64,000 nucleotides of DNA from an uncultured Pelagibacteraceae bacterium (GCA_902615975.1 CACMRC010000002.1:62001-126000), one strand, 5' to 3'. Positions 53,045 through 62,869 are shown, numbered from the stretch's first letter. The notes: generated by a model from the letters alone, not told the origin. Made by a program: numbers and translations.

Positions 53045-53599
53045 ATGAAAAAAAAATTTAAACCAAGAATTAAAGCAAGATTAAGAAAAAACAGACAAGC
53101 TTTAAGTAAAAATATTGATAATTTTTTTGGATGGGTTAAAGGTGCAAAACTTGTTGAACTTAAAGAATGTAATCCTGAAGAGGATCCTGTTAGACCAGAA
53201 TTAGATAACAAGTTTAGAACAGGATATGGAAGAAAGATTTTTGGTGTTAAATATCAAGGAGAAATTCATGCTGTAATGTGTTTTGCTTATACAAATGAAA
53301 TTCCAAAAAGTGTTGAAGAGTTAGAAAAATTAAGCACTGATGCATTTCTTCAAACAGCAATGAGAGATCAATCAGGTGGTCAAATAGCAATTGCATATAC
53401 TGTTTGGTCCAAAAAAAAGGGTGGAGGAAAATTAATTGTAAAAGAAGTTTTTAAAAATATAAAAGAATCTAATCACTTAAATAGATTAGTAACTCTTTCA
53501 CCACTAACAGAGATGGCAACTAACTTTCATGTAAGAAATGGCGCTAAATTAATCCAAATTAATGAAACTACACAAAATTTTGAATATAAAGTTATGTAA
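53045..53599 (+). CDS. Hypothetical protein, possibly GNAT fold
   Basis: A 184-residue protein with a very basic N-terminus (MKKKFKPRIKARLRKNRQALSK). The later part, GGQIAIAYTVWSKKKGGGKLIVKEVFKNIK, followed by NRLVTLSPLTEMATNFHVRNGAKLI, is arranged like an acetyltransferase core (beta4-alpha3, then the substrate His/Asn region as in malonyl-CoA decarboxylase C-domains). I do not recognise the family with certainty. It precedes the SOUL gene by two bases. Confidence 0.55.
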   Translation: MKKKFKPRIKARLRKNRQALSKNIDNFFGWVKGAKLVELKECNPEEDPVRPELDNKFRTGYGRKIFGVKYQGEIHAVMCFAYTNEIPKSVEELEKLSTDAFLQTAMRDQSGGQIAIAYTVWSKKKGGGKLIVKEVFKNIKESNHLNRLVTLSPLTEMATNFHVRNGAKLIQINETTQNFEYKVM

Positions 53600-53601
53600 C
53601 A

Positions 53602-54168
53602 ATGAAAATTATTAAACTTTATTTTATAGTATTTTGTGCTTTATATCTTTTACCGTATTCTAAAGTTATGGCTTACGAAGAAGTAAATTTTGAAGTTGTC
53701 TCTAAAAATGAAGTTTATGAGATTAGAAAATATTCTGATCGTTTAGCGGTGGAAACAATGAAATCTGGAATAGATAGTAATTTTAGAAAGTTATTTAATT
53801 ACATTTCAGGCAGAAACGATACTCAAGAGAAAATTAAAATGACTACCCCAGTTACTCAGGTTGAGAAAAATGGAAATATGAGTATGCAATTTTACTTGCC
53901 CTCTAAATTTAATTCAGAAAATGCACCAAATCCTAGCAGGGAAGACGTTAAAATTGTTAATATAGAGGGAGGACACTACGCGGTGTTAAGGTATTCTGGA
54001 CGAGCATCAGATGGAAACTTCCTTAAGCATAAACAAATTTTAGAAAAAGAGTTACAAAAAAATAATATATCAATTATAAGCGCACCTATTAGAGCTACCT
54101 ATGATAGCCCATTTACTCTTCCGATGAATAGAAGAAACGAGGCTATGTTTAAAGTTGAATTAAATTGA
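53602..54168 (+). CDS. SOUL-family haem-binding protein, exported
   Basis: A 188-residue protein with a signal peptide (cleavage near SKVMA) and a SOUL domain: EVVSKNEVYEIRKYSDRLAVET, KIKMTTPVTQ, MQFYLPSKF and the C-terminal YDSPFTLPMNRRNEAMF. SOUL proteins bind haem or hydrophobic ligands. The stop overlaps the start of the next gene (TGATG). Confidence 0.88.
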   Translation: MKIIKLYFIVFCALYLLPYSKVMAYEEVNFEVVSKNEVYEIRKYSDRLAVETMKSGIDSNFRKLFNYISGRNDTQEKIKMTTPVTQVEKNGNMSMQFYLPSKFNSENAPNPSREDVKIVNIEGGHYAVLRYSGRASDGNFLKHKQILEKELQKNNISIISAPIRATYDSPFTLPMNRRNEAMFKVELN

Positions 54169-54581
54169 TGAAATCAAAATTTAAAGCAATGGTGCTATCT
54201 TGCATGGATCCAAGATTTCAACATTTAGTACATAATCATTTAAAGAAAAAAAAATTAATAGGAAAATATAGTGCGTTTACAATTGCAGGTGCAGCTGTTG
54301 GGGTTACACATAATAAATTTAAGCAATGGCATAAAACGTTTTATGATAATTTAGGAACTTCTATTCAATTGCATAAAGTAGAAAAATTAATTGTCATTAA
54401 TCATAAAGATTGTGGTGCTGCTAAAATTGTAAACGGAAAAAAAGAATTTAGCCCAGCGAATGAAAAAAAAATTCATAAAGAGTCTTTCTCAAAAATTAAA
54501 AAAAAAATAAAAAAAAGATTTCCAAAATTGAAAGTAGAATTAAATTTAATTTCTTTGGATAGTAAAATTACTAAGTTCTAA
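54168..54581 (+). CDS. Short beta-carbonic-anhydrase-like protein
   Basis: About 137 residues from ATG 54168, which overlaps the SOUL stop; a TTG at 54165 is not preferred. Zinc-site motifs of beta-carbonic anhydrases are present: LSCMDPRFQ (Cys-x-Asp-x-Arg) and INHKDCGAAK (His-x-x-Cys). The usual family length is about 200, and the last third is Lys-rich rather than the normal C-terminal helices. It may be a reduced carbonic anhydrase or a related enzyme. It converges with the YbbP-like gene with no gap. Confidence 0.75.
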   Translation: MKSKFKAMVLSCMDPRFQHLVHNHLKKKKLIGKYSAFTIAGAAVGVTHNKFKQWHKTFYDNLGTSIQLHKVEKLIVINHKDCGAAKIVNGKKEFSPANEKKIHKESFSKIKKKIKKRFPKLKVELNLISLDSKITKF

Positions 54582-57116
54582 TTATTGATTTCTTATTAAA
54601 GGATAAACTTTAGGATTTAGATATTTTAAGTTTGTTAGCAATATTAAAATTAAAGTAACAAAGCCAATTGAAAATCCTAAATAAATTAAAATTTTAAAGT
54701 CAAACATCCATACTAGCTCAAAAATATTTTCCATAATAAATTTTGAACCAATCACTGCAAAAAATATTGCAATTAAAATTACAGATTTAAAAATAATAAT
54801 GAACTCAATTATTGATGAAAAAATAATTTGTTTTTTTGAAAAACCTAAAATTTTAAAGACTAAATTTTGATATTCTTTAACTTTTCCTTGAACCATAATT
54901 GCGCTCGAAATTACGATTAACCCTATTACAATAGTAACCGCTGAAATTAAAGTCACTGCAATAAATACTTTATTCAAAACAGCTGTAACTTTAGATAAAT
55001 AATCTGCAATTTTTATCATTGATAAACTCGGCATGATTTCAAGCATTTCAGTTTCATCAAACTTATTTGAATTAAATTTTGCAGTAGCTAAATATTCATG
55101 TGGTATGTTTTTTGCAAATTGAGGATTAAATAACATTGCAAAATTGATGCTTAAATCTCGATAATCTACGTATCTAAAATTAATGACCTCTCCTTCGATT
55201 TCACGTCCATAAACATTTAAAGTAAAAATATCACCTAACTGAATGTTAAAATCTTTAGCAACTTTTGCATCTAGAGAAATTTGAAGTTGATCTGGATTTG
55301 ATAAATCCCACCATCTACCTTCTAAAATTGAATTATCTTCAGGTATATTTTCCACCCATGAAGATCTTCGTTCGCTACCAATTACCCAGTAACTATCATT
55401 ATCTGGTTTAATATAAGTATTAGGATCCACACCGTTAATTTTTACAATTCCAGAGGATACCATCGGCACAATTTCTATAGATGCATTTGGATCCATATTT
55501 AAAATACCTTGTTCAAATTTCTCTCTCTCACCTTTTTGAATACCGACAAAGAAATAATCAGGTGCAATATCAGGAATAGATTTAGCAATTTCTCTTTGAA
55601 AATTTGTACCAACTAAAGCCAATGTTAATAATAAAGTAACCCCTAAGCCAAGAGACATAACTGTGATTGGAGTTATACTTTTTGTTTGAGTAATATTTTT
55701 AATTGAAACTTTTAAAGAAATTACTGAACTAGATTTAAATCTTTTAAGGAAAAAAATGATTAATTTTGAAAGTAAGAAAAATACAATTAAACACACAAAA
55801 AAAGCAGCAAAGTAACCCAAACTGTAAGAAGGTTGTTCAGATCCAATCGTGAATAACAAAATTAAGATAGATAACAAAACAAAGCTTAGAACAACTGATC
55901 TCTTAGAATAAAAAAATTGAAGGTTTTGAAATACGTTTCTAAATAAATTAGACGCTTTAACTTGATCAATAGAACTAATTGTTGGAATAGAAAAAATTAC
56001 CAGCACCAATAATCCTACTAAAAATATTTTTAAAAAATTCAGCAATGAAAATACTGGATAAACATTCAATCCTAATCCATCAGATAAATATTTATCTGCT
56101 ATTGGTACAACTAAAAAACTCGATCCATAAGCAACAACATTGATGATAAATAAAAGTATAAATAACTGCAGATAATATAGTATTTTAATATTGCCCGAAT
56201 AAAAGCCAACTGCTTTTCGTACAGCTATTGACATATTGTTTTGATTAATAAAAGAAAGTAGAGTATTTGCTATTCCAATTCCTGCTATCAACATTGCACT
56301 GATAGATACAAGGGATAAAAATTGAGAAAAATTATTAATAATTCTTTTTATTCCACTTGCAGAATTTTCAGGATATCTAAGTTTAACTTTTTGATCGTCT
56401 TTAAAGATTTCTTCAATTCGTTGTTCAATTTCCTCTGGCTTATCATTTTCATTAAACTTTACTTTGTATTCATAGTTTAAAAAGCTTCCAATTCCGTTTA
56501 GTTTTAAAATTTCTAAAGTTTGTTTTCCTGCTAAAGCCCAATCACCAAATGCAACAAATCCACTGACATCTGGTACTGATTTAATAATTCCAATTACTTT
56601 AAAATTTTGATCTTGGACTTTTACTAATTCATTAATTTTAATATTCAGGGTTTTTGATAAACTTTCATTGATCAGGATAGTGTTAGGTTCTTTTTGCATT
56701 CTTTCATAAGCATCAATTGGCTCATACACAATATTTCCATACAAAGGATATTTTTCATCTACAGTTTTAATTCTAGTAAATAATGATTTATTTTTTTCTC
56801 TGCTAGTAGTTGAAAGCATAGTGCTGAACTCAATCATTTGAGAAACAGTTGCAAATTCTTTTACTTGGTTAACTAGATCTAAATTTCCTTGATTACGATT
56901 GTAATCAATCTCTAAATCTCCACCCAAAAGAGCTTTGGCATTATCATTAAGTTCTTTTTTAAGACTATCTTCAATTGTGAAAATAGCACTTAAGATAAAT
57001 AAACTTATAAAGAGTGTAACAATTATACTGGAAATTTTATGATAATTTCTGCTTAAGTCTTTTAAAGCGTATTTAAATATCAAACTAAATTCTGAAGGAT
57101 TATTTAATTTTTCCAT
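54582..57116 (-). CDS. FtsX-like ABC transporter permease (YbbP type)
   Basis: An 844-residue membrane protein with two FtsX-like halves. An N-terminal helix (SSIIVTLFISLFILSA) is followed by a periplasmic domain, then helices near residues 260-360 and 400-460, a second large periplasmic domain, and three final helices (INTLLS-type GIANTLLSFINQNN and the late GLIVISSAIMVQGKVKEYQN). It overlaps the ATPase gene by 17 bases. Together with the divergent tesA gene this matches the E. coli tesA-ybbA-ybbP neighbourhood. Substrate unknown. Confidence 0.9.
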   Translation of the reverse strand: MEKLNNPSEFSLIFKYALKDLSRNYHKISSIIVTLFISLFILSAIFTIEDSLKKELNDNAKALLGGDLEIDYNRNQGNLDLVNQVKEFATVSQMIEFSTMLSTTSREKNKSLFTRIKTVDEKYPLYGNIVYEPIDAYERMQKEPNTILINESLSKTLNIKINELVKVQDQNFKVIGIIKSVPDVSGFVAFGDWALAGKQTLEILKLNGIGSFLNYEYKVKFNENDKPEEIEQRIEEIFKDDQKVKLRYPENSASGIKRIINNFSQFLSLVSISAMLIAGIGIANTLLSFINQNNMSIAVRKAVGFYSGNIKILYYLQLFILLFIINVVAYGSSFLVVPIADKYLSDGLGLNVYPVFSLLNFLKIFLVGLLVLVIFSIPTISSIDQVKASNLFRNVFQNLQFFYSKRSVVLSFVLLSILILLFTIGSEQPSYSLGYFAAFFVCLIVFFLLSKLIIFFLKRFKSSSVISLKVSIKNITQTKSITPITVMSLGLGVTLLLTLALVGTNFQREIAKSIPDIAPDYFFVGIQKGEREKFEQGILNMDPNASIEIVPMVSSGIVKINGVDPNTYIKPDNDSYWVIGSERRSSWVENIPEDNSILEGRWWDLSNPDQLQISLDAKVAKDFNIQLGDIFTLNVYGREIEGEVINFRYVDYRDLSINFAMLFNPQFAKNIPHEYLATAKFNSNKFDETEMLEIMPSLSMIKIADYLSKVTAVLNKVFIAVTLISAVTIVIGLIVISSAIMVQGKVKEYQNLVFKILGFSKKQIIFSSIIEFIIIFKSVILIAIFFAVIGSKFIMENIFELVWMFDFKILIYLGFSIGFVTLILILLTNLKYLNPKVYPLIRNQ

Positions 57117-57765
57117 CTTTAATTTTTATTTTTCTTTTAGCTCTGTTAGCAAGTTTAGGGTCGTGAGTTACCATTATTAAAGAGGAACCTTTTTCTTTGA
57201 CGTATTTAAATAAAATATTTGCAATCATGATAGAATTTTCAGTATCCAAGTTCCCTGTTGGTTCATCTGCTAAGATTAATTCAGGCTTCATTGCAATTGC
57301 CCTAGCGATAGCAACTCTTTGTTGTTCACCACCTGATAATTGACTTGGTAAATTATTAAAACGATTTTTCAAACCAAATCGATCTAATAAAATTTTTGCT
57401 TCTTTCTCTGGATTTTTAAAATTGTTAAGTTCAAGGGTTAAAGCAACATTTTCAACTGCTGTATAATTAGGAATTAAATAAAATGACTGAAAAATTATTC
57501 CAATATTTTTCTTTCTTATCTCAGATACTTCATCTTCACTAAGGCCTGTTATTTCTTGATCATTAAAAATTATTTTACCAGAGGTTGGTTTTTCTAAACC
57601 TCCAATTAACATTATTAAACTTGTTTTCCCTGAGCCACTTTCTCCAACTACTGAAACAGTTTCTTTTTTCTTAATATTTAAATCAATATTCTTTAAAACA
57701 CTTATATTATCTTTACCAGTTTGGTATTTGAGATTTATTTTTTTTAATTTAAGAAGAGTACTCAT
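57100..57765 (-). CDS. ABC transporter ATP-binding protein (YbbA/LolD type)
   Basis: About 221 residues starting from ATG 57765 (MSTLLKLKKINLKYQ); a longer reading to 57813 enters the divergent tesA gene. Walker A GESGSGKTSL, Q-loop IFQSFYLIPN, signature LSGGEQQR, Walker B LILADEPTGNLD and switch MVTHD are intact. It energises the YbbP-like permease. Its start codon overlaps the tesA start codon in a single CATG. Confidence 0.92.
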   Translation of the reverse strand: MSTLLKLKKINLKYQTGKDNISVLKNIDLNIKKKETVSVVGESGSGKTSLIMLIGGLEKPTSGKIIFNDQEITGLSEDEVSEIRKKNIGIIFQSFYLIPNYTAVENVALTLELNNFKNPEKEAKILLDRFGLKNRFNNLPSQLSGGEQQRVAIARAIAMKPELILADEPTGNLDTENSIMIANILFKYVKEKGSSLIMVTHDPKLANRAKRKIKIKDGKIK

Positions 57766-58375
57766 GAATAAAACTATATTTATTAAAATTTTGATATTCT
57801 TTCTAGTGCACATAAATGCAAGTGCAATAGAAAAGGTGGTTTTATTCGGTGATAGTTTGATGGCTGGATATGGATTACCTAAAGAACATCATTTATCAAT
57901 AGTTTTAGAAAACAATCTTAAGCAAGCTGGATTAAATATTAAAGTCATTAATGGAAGCGTCTCGGGTAGCACTTCATCAGGCGGTTTGAATAGAGCTGAT
58001 TGGAGTTTATCCGAACCAGGAATAGATTTAATTATTTTAGGATTAGGCGCTAATGATATGCTCAGAGGAATTCAACCAGAAGAAACAGAAAGAAATTTAG
58101 AACAAATAATAAATGTTGCTCAGAATAAAAAGATTAAAATCATTTTAGCTGGAATGGTGGCGCCAGATACTCATGGAGAAAAATATAAAAAAGCGTTTGA
58201 CGCTATTTATCCAAAGTTATCAAAAAAGTATAATTTAGTATTAATCCCATTTCTTCTTGAAGGCGTGGCACTTAATCCAAGTTTAAATCTACAAGACGGT
58301 ATACACCCCAACAAGGATGGAACAATTAAAGTAAGTGAAACAATAAAAAAAAGTATTATTAATATAATTAATTAA
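57764..58375 (+). CDS. tesA: Lysophospholipase/arylesterase TesA (SGNH hydrolase), exported
   Basis: About 203 residues from ATG 57764, preferred because it begins a signal peptide (MNKTIFIKILIFFLVHINASA). All four SGNH blocks are seen: GDSLMAGYGL (Ser), NGSVSGSTSSGG (Gly), GLGANDMLRG (Asn), and DGIHPNKDGT (Asp/His). It acts in the periplasm on thioesters, lysolipids or aryl esters. It is divergent from ybbA, a partnership seen in many proteobacteria. Confidence 0.93.
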   Translation: MNKTIFIKILIFFLVHINASAIEKVVLFGDSLMAGYGLPKEHHLSIVLENNLKQAGLNIKVINGSVSGSTSSGGLNRADWSLSEPGIDLIILGLGANDMLRGIQPEETERNLEQIINVAQNKKIKIILAGMVAPDTHGEKYKKAFDAIYPKLSKKYNLVLIPFLLEGVALNPSLNLQDGIHPNKDGTIKVSETIKKSIINIIN

Positions 58376-58398
58376 ATGAAAATCTTTCTATTAATAAT

Positions 58399-59400
58399 TT
58401 AGAATATTTTTTTCTTCCATGTATCTGGGGTTTTGTCATTAAAGATCTCTAAATCATAATCATAGCTAAATTCTTTAACACCTCGGTTTTTAATATAGGT
58501 AATTATATCATCTATGCTTTCTTCAATATTTTTAATTTTTTTATAACCTAAAATTTTTTTCGATTTTTCAGCGCTGCAATTAGCAAACTTTACTTCATTA
58601 GTTCTGTCTGGAAAATATCTTGGCTCTCTATTGAATTTTAATTTATTTGAAATTATTTTGTATAATTCATTTATGGAGATATAATTATCATCTGGACCAA
58701 TGTTTACTATCTCAGATTTTATTTTTGAATTTCTTACGAGTTTATCTATGCAAAAAATACAGTCTGCTATATCTGAGAATGATCTTTTTTGTTCTCCGTC
58801 ACCATAAATAATTGGCTGTTTGTTTTGAAGTATTAAGTTAATCATTATTGAGGCTACATTTCTAAAAGGATCGTCATACCTTTGTTTATTTCCGATAATA
58901 TTATGAGGTACAGCTATATTGTATTCAATATCATGAACTTCACAAATATTTATTAAAATTTTTTCTGCTGCAAGTTTTGCTATACCATATGGATCAATTG
59001 GGTTTGGTGTGTCGTTTTCTTTAAATGGTGGTTCTATACTTCCATATCTTGCCATAGATGAACAAAAAACTATTCTTTTAACTTTATTATTTGCTGCTGC
59101 ACTGAATACAGAAGTTGATCCAGATATTATATTTTTACATATGAGGTGTGGAGAGAAAACAGATAAACCTTCATGCGCAAATGCAGCTGCGTGAACAACA
59201 ACATCAACTCCTTTTAATAATTCGTTCATTTTTGAAAAATCTTCGCAATCAAAATTGTAGAAATTTACTCTATCATCAACATTGTCTTTATATCCTCCAA
59301 TTAAATTATCATTCCCGCTCACCTTAAAATTTTTTTCTAAATAATAATCAGCCAAATGTGATCCTAAAAAACCTGCTACACCAGTGATAAATATATGCAT
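58399..59400 (-). CDS. NAD-dependent epimerase/dehydratase (extended SDR)
   Basis: A 333-residue nucleotide-sugar epimerase-like protein. The cofactor motif is GVAGFLGSHLADYY, the catalytic site FCSSMARYG with YGIAKLAAEK (Tyr/Lys), and a substrate region IPHNIIGNKQRYDDPF. It resembles UDP-glucose/glucuronate 4-epimerases and related enzymes of surface polysaccharide synthesis. It stands alone, convergent with tesA. Confidence 0.88.
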   Translation of the reverse strand: MHIFITGVAGFLGSHLADYYLEKNFKVSGNDNLIGGYKDNVDDRVNFYNFDCEDFSKMNELLKGVDVVVHAAAFAHEGLSVFSPHLICKNIISGSTSVFSAAANNKVKRIVFCSSMARYGSIEPPFKENDTPNPIDPYGIAKLAAEKILINICEVHDIEYNIAVPHNIIGNKQRYDDPFRNVASIMINLILQNKQPIIYGDGEQKRSFSDIADCIFCIDKLVRNSKIKSEIVNIGPDDNYISINELYKIISNKLKFNREPRYFPDRTNEVKFANCSAEKSKKILGYKKIKNIEESIDDIITYIKNRGVKEFSYDYDLEIFNDKTPDTWKKKIF

Positions 59401-59557
59401 TTAAACCTTTAGTTATATCTATTTGATTAAATTTTCAATTGAATTAAATTGAATTATTTATTTAAACAAACAGACAATTCTTTTATTAGTTGTAAAAACA
59501 ACAATAAAGACACATAAGACCAAAGACTCTAATTCTAATATTTGATAATATCTCAAT

Positions 59558-60106
59558 ATGAAAAAGTTATTCTTAGTAATTTTGTTTTATTTATTTTCAC
59601 AAGTATGTTCTTTAGCAAACGAAAGAGATATTAGACTGAACCAATTATTTAATGAGTTAAAAGCAAATAAATCAAAAGTAGCTTTTATAATTGAACAAGA
59701 AATTTGGGCCTTGTGGAGCACTCATCCAACAGATGAAAAACTTACTGCAAGATTAGAGGAGGGCTCTCAATTTCTGAGAGATCAAAATTATATAAAAGCA
59801 AAAGATATTTTTACTGAGGTTATTAATCTAGATCAAAGTTGGGCTGAAGCTTGGAATAAAAGAGCAACTGTGCTTTATATGCTAGGAGAATTTGAAAAAT
59901 CTCAAAATGATATAGATCAAGTATTATCCTTAGAACAAAGACACTTTGGAGCTTTAGCAGGGCAGGGTTTAGTAAATATTCAGCTAAAGAATTATGAAAA
60001 AGCCATAAGAAGTTATGAGCAAGCGCAAGAAATTTACCCTGCTATGAGATCACCAAAAATAATGATTAAGCAAATAGAAGAATTAATGAAACAACAAACA
60101 ATATAA
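59558..60106 (+). CDS. TPR-repeat protein, exported
   Basis: A 182-residue protein with a signal peptide (MKKLFLVILFYLFSQVCSLA) and at least three tetratricopeptide repeats: FLRDQNYIKAKDIFTEVINLDQ, AEAWNKRATVLYMLGEFEKS and HFGALAGQGLVNIQLKNYEKAIRSYEQA. A periplasmic scaffold is likely. It overlaps the SRAP gene by one base. Confidence 0.85.
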   Translation: MKKLFLVILFYLFSQVCSLANERDIRLNQLFNELKANKSKVAFIIEQEIWALWSTHPTDEKLTARLEEGSQFLRDQNYIKAKDIFTEVINLDQSWAEAWNKRATVLYMLGEFEKSQNDIDQVLSLEQRHFGALAGQGLVNIQLKNYEKAIRSYEQAQEIYPAMRSPKIMIKQIEELMKQQTI

Positions 60107-60726
60107 TGTGTGGAAGATACGTAGTAAAAAACCCCGTAACAAAAACAAATAAATTAGTAAAATCTGCAATTCAGGTTGAAGATACTGAAAACTATAACGC
60201 TCATCCATATCAAAAACTACCTGTAATAAAAAAATATAAAAATGGAAATACTTTAGAAAATTTACAATGGGGTTTAGTTCCTGGATGGGCTAAAGACAAA
60301 GATTTTAAAGCTTTGATTAATGCAAGACTTGAGACCATTGATGAAAAGGTTTCATTTAAAAAACTGATAAAAAATAGTCGATGTGTTGCAGTTGCAGATG
60401 GTTTTTATGAGTGGAAAAGAGAAGAAAAAGAAAAAACTCCTCATTATTTCACTCGTGAAGATACTAATCCTATTTATTTTGCTGGAATCTTTGAAAATGA
60501 TCAGTTCTGTTTGATTACAGAGGAAGCAAAAGAAAATATAAATGAAATTCATCACAGACAACCAGTTATTTTAAATCAAGCTGATATTAATCGTTATTTA
60601 AATTTAGAATTACAAGGTTCTAAATTTTTAAAGGAACGTAAAATTCCTAATTTAATTTTTCATGAAGTTTCAAAAGATGTTAATAAGCCTACTAATAATA
60701 GCGCATCCTTAATTCAAAAAGTTTAA
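60106..60726 (+). CDS. SRAP-domain abasic-site response protein (YedK/HMCES family)
   Basis: A 206-residue SOS response-associated peptidase family protein. It begins MCGRYV, so processed Cys2 would form the covalent crosslink to abasic sites. Other family features are NAHPYQKLPVI, the segment LQWGLVPGWAKDKDFK, NARLETIDEK, ADGFYEWKR (Glu) and the late IHHRQPVIL (His). It protects abasic sites in single-stranded DNA. It overlaps the TPR gene stop. Confidence 0.93.
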   Translation: MCGRYVVKNPVTKTNKLVKSAIQVEDTENYNAHPYQKLPVIKKYKNGNTLENLQWGLVPGWAKDKDFKALINARLETIDEKVSFKKLIKNSRCVAVADGFYEWKREEKEKTPHYFTREDTNPIYFAGIFENDQFCLITEEAKENINEIHHRQPVILNQADINRYLNLELQGSKFLKERKIPNLIFHEVSKDVNKPTNNSASLIQKV

Positions 60727-61212
60727 CTAGTCTCTAAAATTAACAAAATCAATTGGAAGCCCAATATCTATTGCTTTGATTGCAGCGATAGCTTCTTGAA
60801 GGTCATCTTTTTTTTTGCCATCTACTCTTAATTCATCGCCTTGGATTTTAATTTGAATTTTAAGTTTTATTTTTTTGATATCAGCAATAACTTTTTTAGC
60901 ATTTTCTTGGCTAATTCCCTCTTTTAATTCACTGACTTGTCTAATAGATCCTCCTGACGCTCCTTCAGAACTTTTAACTTCTAAAACTCTTGGATCTACT
61001 TTTCTTCTAACTAAATGGGTTTGTAATAATTCATTTACTTGCTTTAATTTTAATTCATCAGGTGTATTGGTAGTTACCGTTTTATCTCTTCTTTCAATTG
61101 AAATTTTAAGTCCTTTAAAATCATAACGGTTACTGATTTCTCTTAAACAATTAGCTAAAGCATTATCAAATTCTTGATAATTTATTTTACTAATTACATC
61201 AAATGAAGGCAT
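60727..61212 (-). CDS. yajQ: YajQ-family nucleotide-binding protein
   Basis: A 161-residue protein with two ferredoxin-like domains. It matches YajQ throughout: MPSFDVISKINYQEFDNALAN at the start, NRYDFKG, GGSIRQVSELKEGISQENAK and the ending GLPIDFVNFRD. YajQ proteins bind nucleotides, and some bind cyclic di-GMP. It converges with the SRAP gene without a gap. Confidence 0.95.
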   Translation of the reverse strand: MPSFDVISKINYQEFDNALANCLREISNRYDFKGLKISIERRDKTVTTNTPDELKLKQVNELLQTHLVRRKVDPRVLEVKSSEGASGGSIRQVSELKEGISQENAKKVIADIKKIKLKIQIKIQGDELRVDGKKKDDLQEAIAAIKAIDIGLPIDFVNFRD

Positions 61213-61323
61213 ATTTATATTATACAGTATTAATGATCAAAATTTAAATTAAAATATAAATTCTAGCAAATATAAGGCATTTTAGCTTATTGAGTTAATT
61301 GTAAATAATAATATATTTAACGT

Positions 61324-62436
61324 ATGCTTAGTTACATCATTCCATTTTTAATACTTATCTTAGTAGTTGTTTTTATACATGAATATGGACATTACTATTT
61401 TGCAAGAAAATATGGAGTTGGCGTTACAGATTTTTCAATTGGTTTTGGAAAAGAGTTATTTGGTTGGAACGATAAATCAGGCACAAGATGGAAAATATGT
61501 GCAATTCCTCTAGGTGGATACGTAAAATTTTTTGGAGATAGGAACGTTTATTCACAAGCAGATCATGAAGAAATATTAGAAAAATATAATGAAGAGGAAC
61601 GGGAAAAATTATTTATTTTAAAACCTTTATACCAGAGAGTTTTAATCGTATTTGGCGGACCTTTGGCTAATTTTTTATTAGCTTTAGTAATATTTTTTTC
61701 AATCTATACCTTTATAGGTAAAGATTTTACTCCGGCAGTCATTAATGAAGTTCAGAAAGATAGTCCCGCAATGGTAGGAGGGCTAAAAGCTGAGGATATA
61801 ATTTTAGAAATAGATGGTAACGAAGTTAAAAGTATTATGGAAGTTTCTAAGTTTATCACCATGTCTACTGGTGATTTTATAGATTTTAAAGTTAAGCGTT
61901 CTTATGATGAATTAATACTAAAAGTAAAACCCAATATTGTTGAAGGTGATGATGGATTAGGGAATAAAATAAATAAAAGAATGGTAGGTATTAAGCTTGG
62001 TGCCTATAACAATAAAGTTAACCATGTTAAATTAGGACCTGCTCAGGCTTTATATCATGCAGGTTATGAAGTTTATTTTGTAAGCGTTTCCTCATTAAAA
62101 TACATTGGAGGAATGATTTTAGGTAAAGCAGATACTTCTCAATTGGGAGGTCCAATTAGAATTGCTAAAATTTCTGGACAAGTTGCAACTTTTGGAGTGC
62201 TGGCTTTCATTAGTATGATGGCTTATATTTCAATAAGTTTGGGACTTATTAATCTATTTCCAATACCAATGTTAGATGGAGGACATTTAATGTTTTATGC
62301 ATTTGAGAAAGTTTTAGGCCGACCATTATCTCAAAAAACTCAAGAAGGTTTTTTTCGAATCGGATTGTTTTTGTTGCTATCATTGATGTTTTTCACCACA
62401 TTTAATGATCTAAAAGACCTAGGTTTGTTTAGATAA
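61324..62436 (+). CDS. rseP: Site-2 metalloprotease RseP/YaeL
   Basis: A 370-residue inner-membrane zinc protease. The zinc site HEYGH is at residues 19-23, in the first helix. One PDZ domain follows (INEVQKDSPAMVGGLKAEDIILEIDG), and the second zinc-ligand motif is NLFPIPMLDGGH. E. coli RseP has two PDZ domains and about 450 residues; the single-PDZ form is common in alphaproteobacteria. It usually cleaves anti-sigma factors or signal peptides. Its usual dxr and bamA neighbours are absent. Confidence 0.93.
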   Translation: MLSYIIPFLILILVVVFIHEYGHYYFARKYGVGVTDFSIGFGKELFGWNDKSGTRWKICAIPLGGYVKFFGDRNVYSQADHEEILEKYNEEEREKLFILKPLYQRVLIVFGGPLANFLLALVIFFSIYTFIGKDFTPAVINEVQKDSPAMVGGLKAEDIILEIDGNEVKSIMEVSKFITMSTGDFIDFKVKRSYDELILKVKPNIVEGDDGLGNKINKRMVGIKLGAYNNKVNHVKLGPAQALYHAGYEVYFVSVSSLKYIGGMILGKADTSQLGGPIRIAKISGQVATFGVLAFISMMAYISISLGLINLFPIPMLDGGHLMFYAFEKVLGRPLSQKTQEGFFRIGLFLLLSLMFFTTFNDLKDLGLFR

Positions 62437-62593
62437 TTTAAATTTTTAAAAGTTAAAAAAAGTCAATAAAACCAACGTTTATTTTTGTTTTTACAAGATA
62501 TTGTGTGTTTCAAAAAACAAAACACTAAAAAAAAGCTTGATTTATCAACGTTTATGATAAGTATAAATATTAACCAACAAAACCGGAGCTAAA

Positions 62594-62869
62594 ATGAACA
62601 AAAAACAACTAATTGCCAAGCTTTCTGGCTCATTAAATTTGAGTAAAGCAGATGCTGAGCGAACTTTTGATACAATTACCAACACTATTTTAGATGCTCT
62701 AAAAGGTGATGACTCAGTAAAAATTGCTGGGTTTGGTACGTACAAAGTAGCTAAAAGAAAAGCAAGAGTTGGAAGAAACCCAAGAACGGGTGAGCAGATA
62801 CAAATTGCTGCTTCTCAAAAGGTAAAATTCTTACCAGCTAAAGCTTTAAAAGAAGTATTTAACAGATAA
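62594..62869 (+). CDS. HU-family DNA-binding protein
   Basis: A 91-residue histone-like protein with the conserved N-terminal MNKKQLIAKL, KIAGFGTYKVAKRKARVGRNP (the beta-arm with GRNPxTG) and C-terminal KVKFLPAKALKEVFN. It compacts and bends DNA as a dimer. It could also be annotated as IHF-like, but the length and arm fit HU. It precedes a hairpin and the ammonium transporter gene. Confidence 0.93.
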   Translation: MNKKQLIAKLSGSLNLSKADAERTFDTITNTILDALKGDDSVKIAGFGTYKVAKRKARVGRNPRTGEQIQIAASQKVKFLPAKALKEVFNR

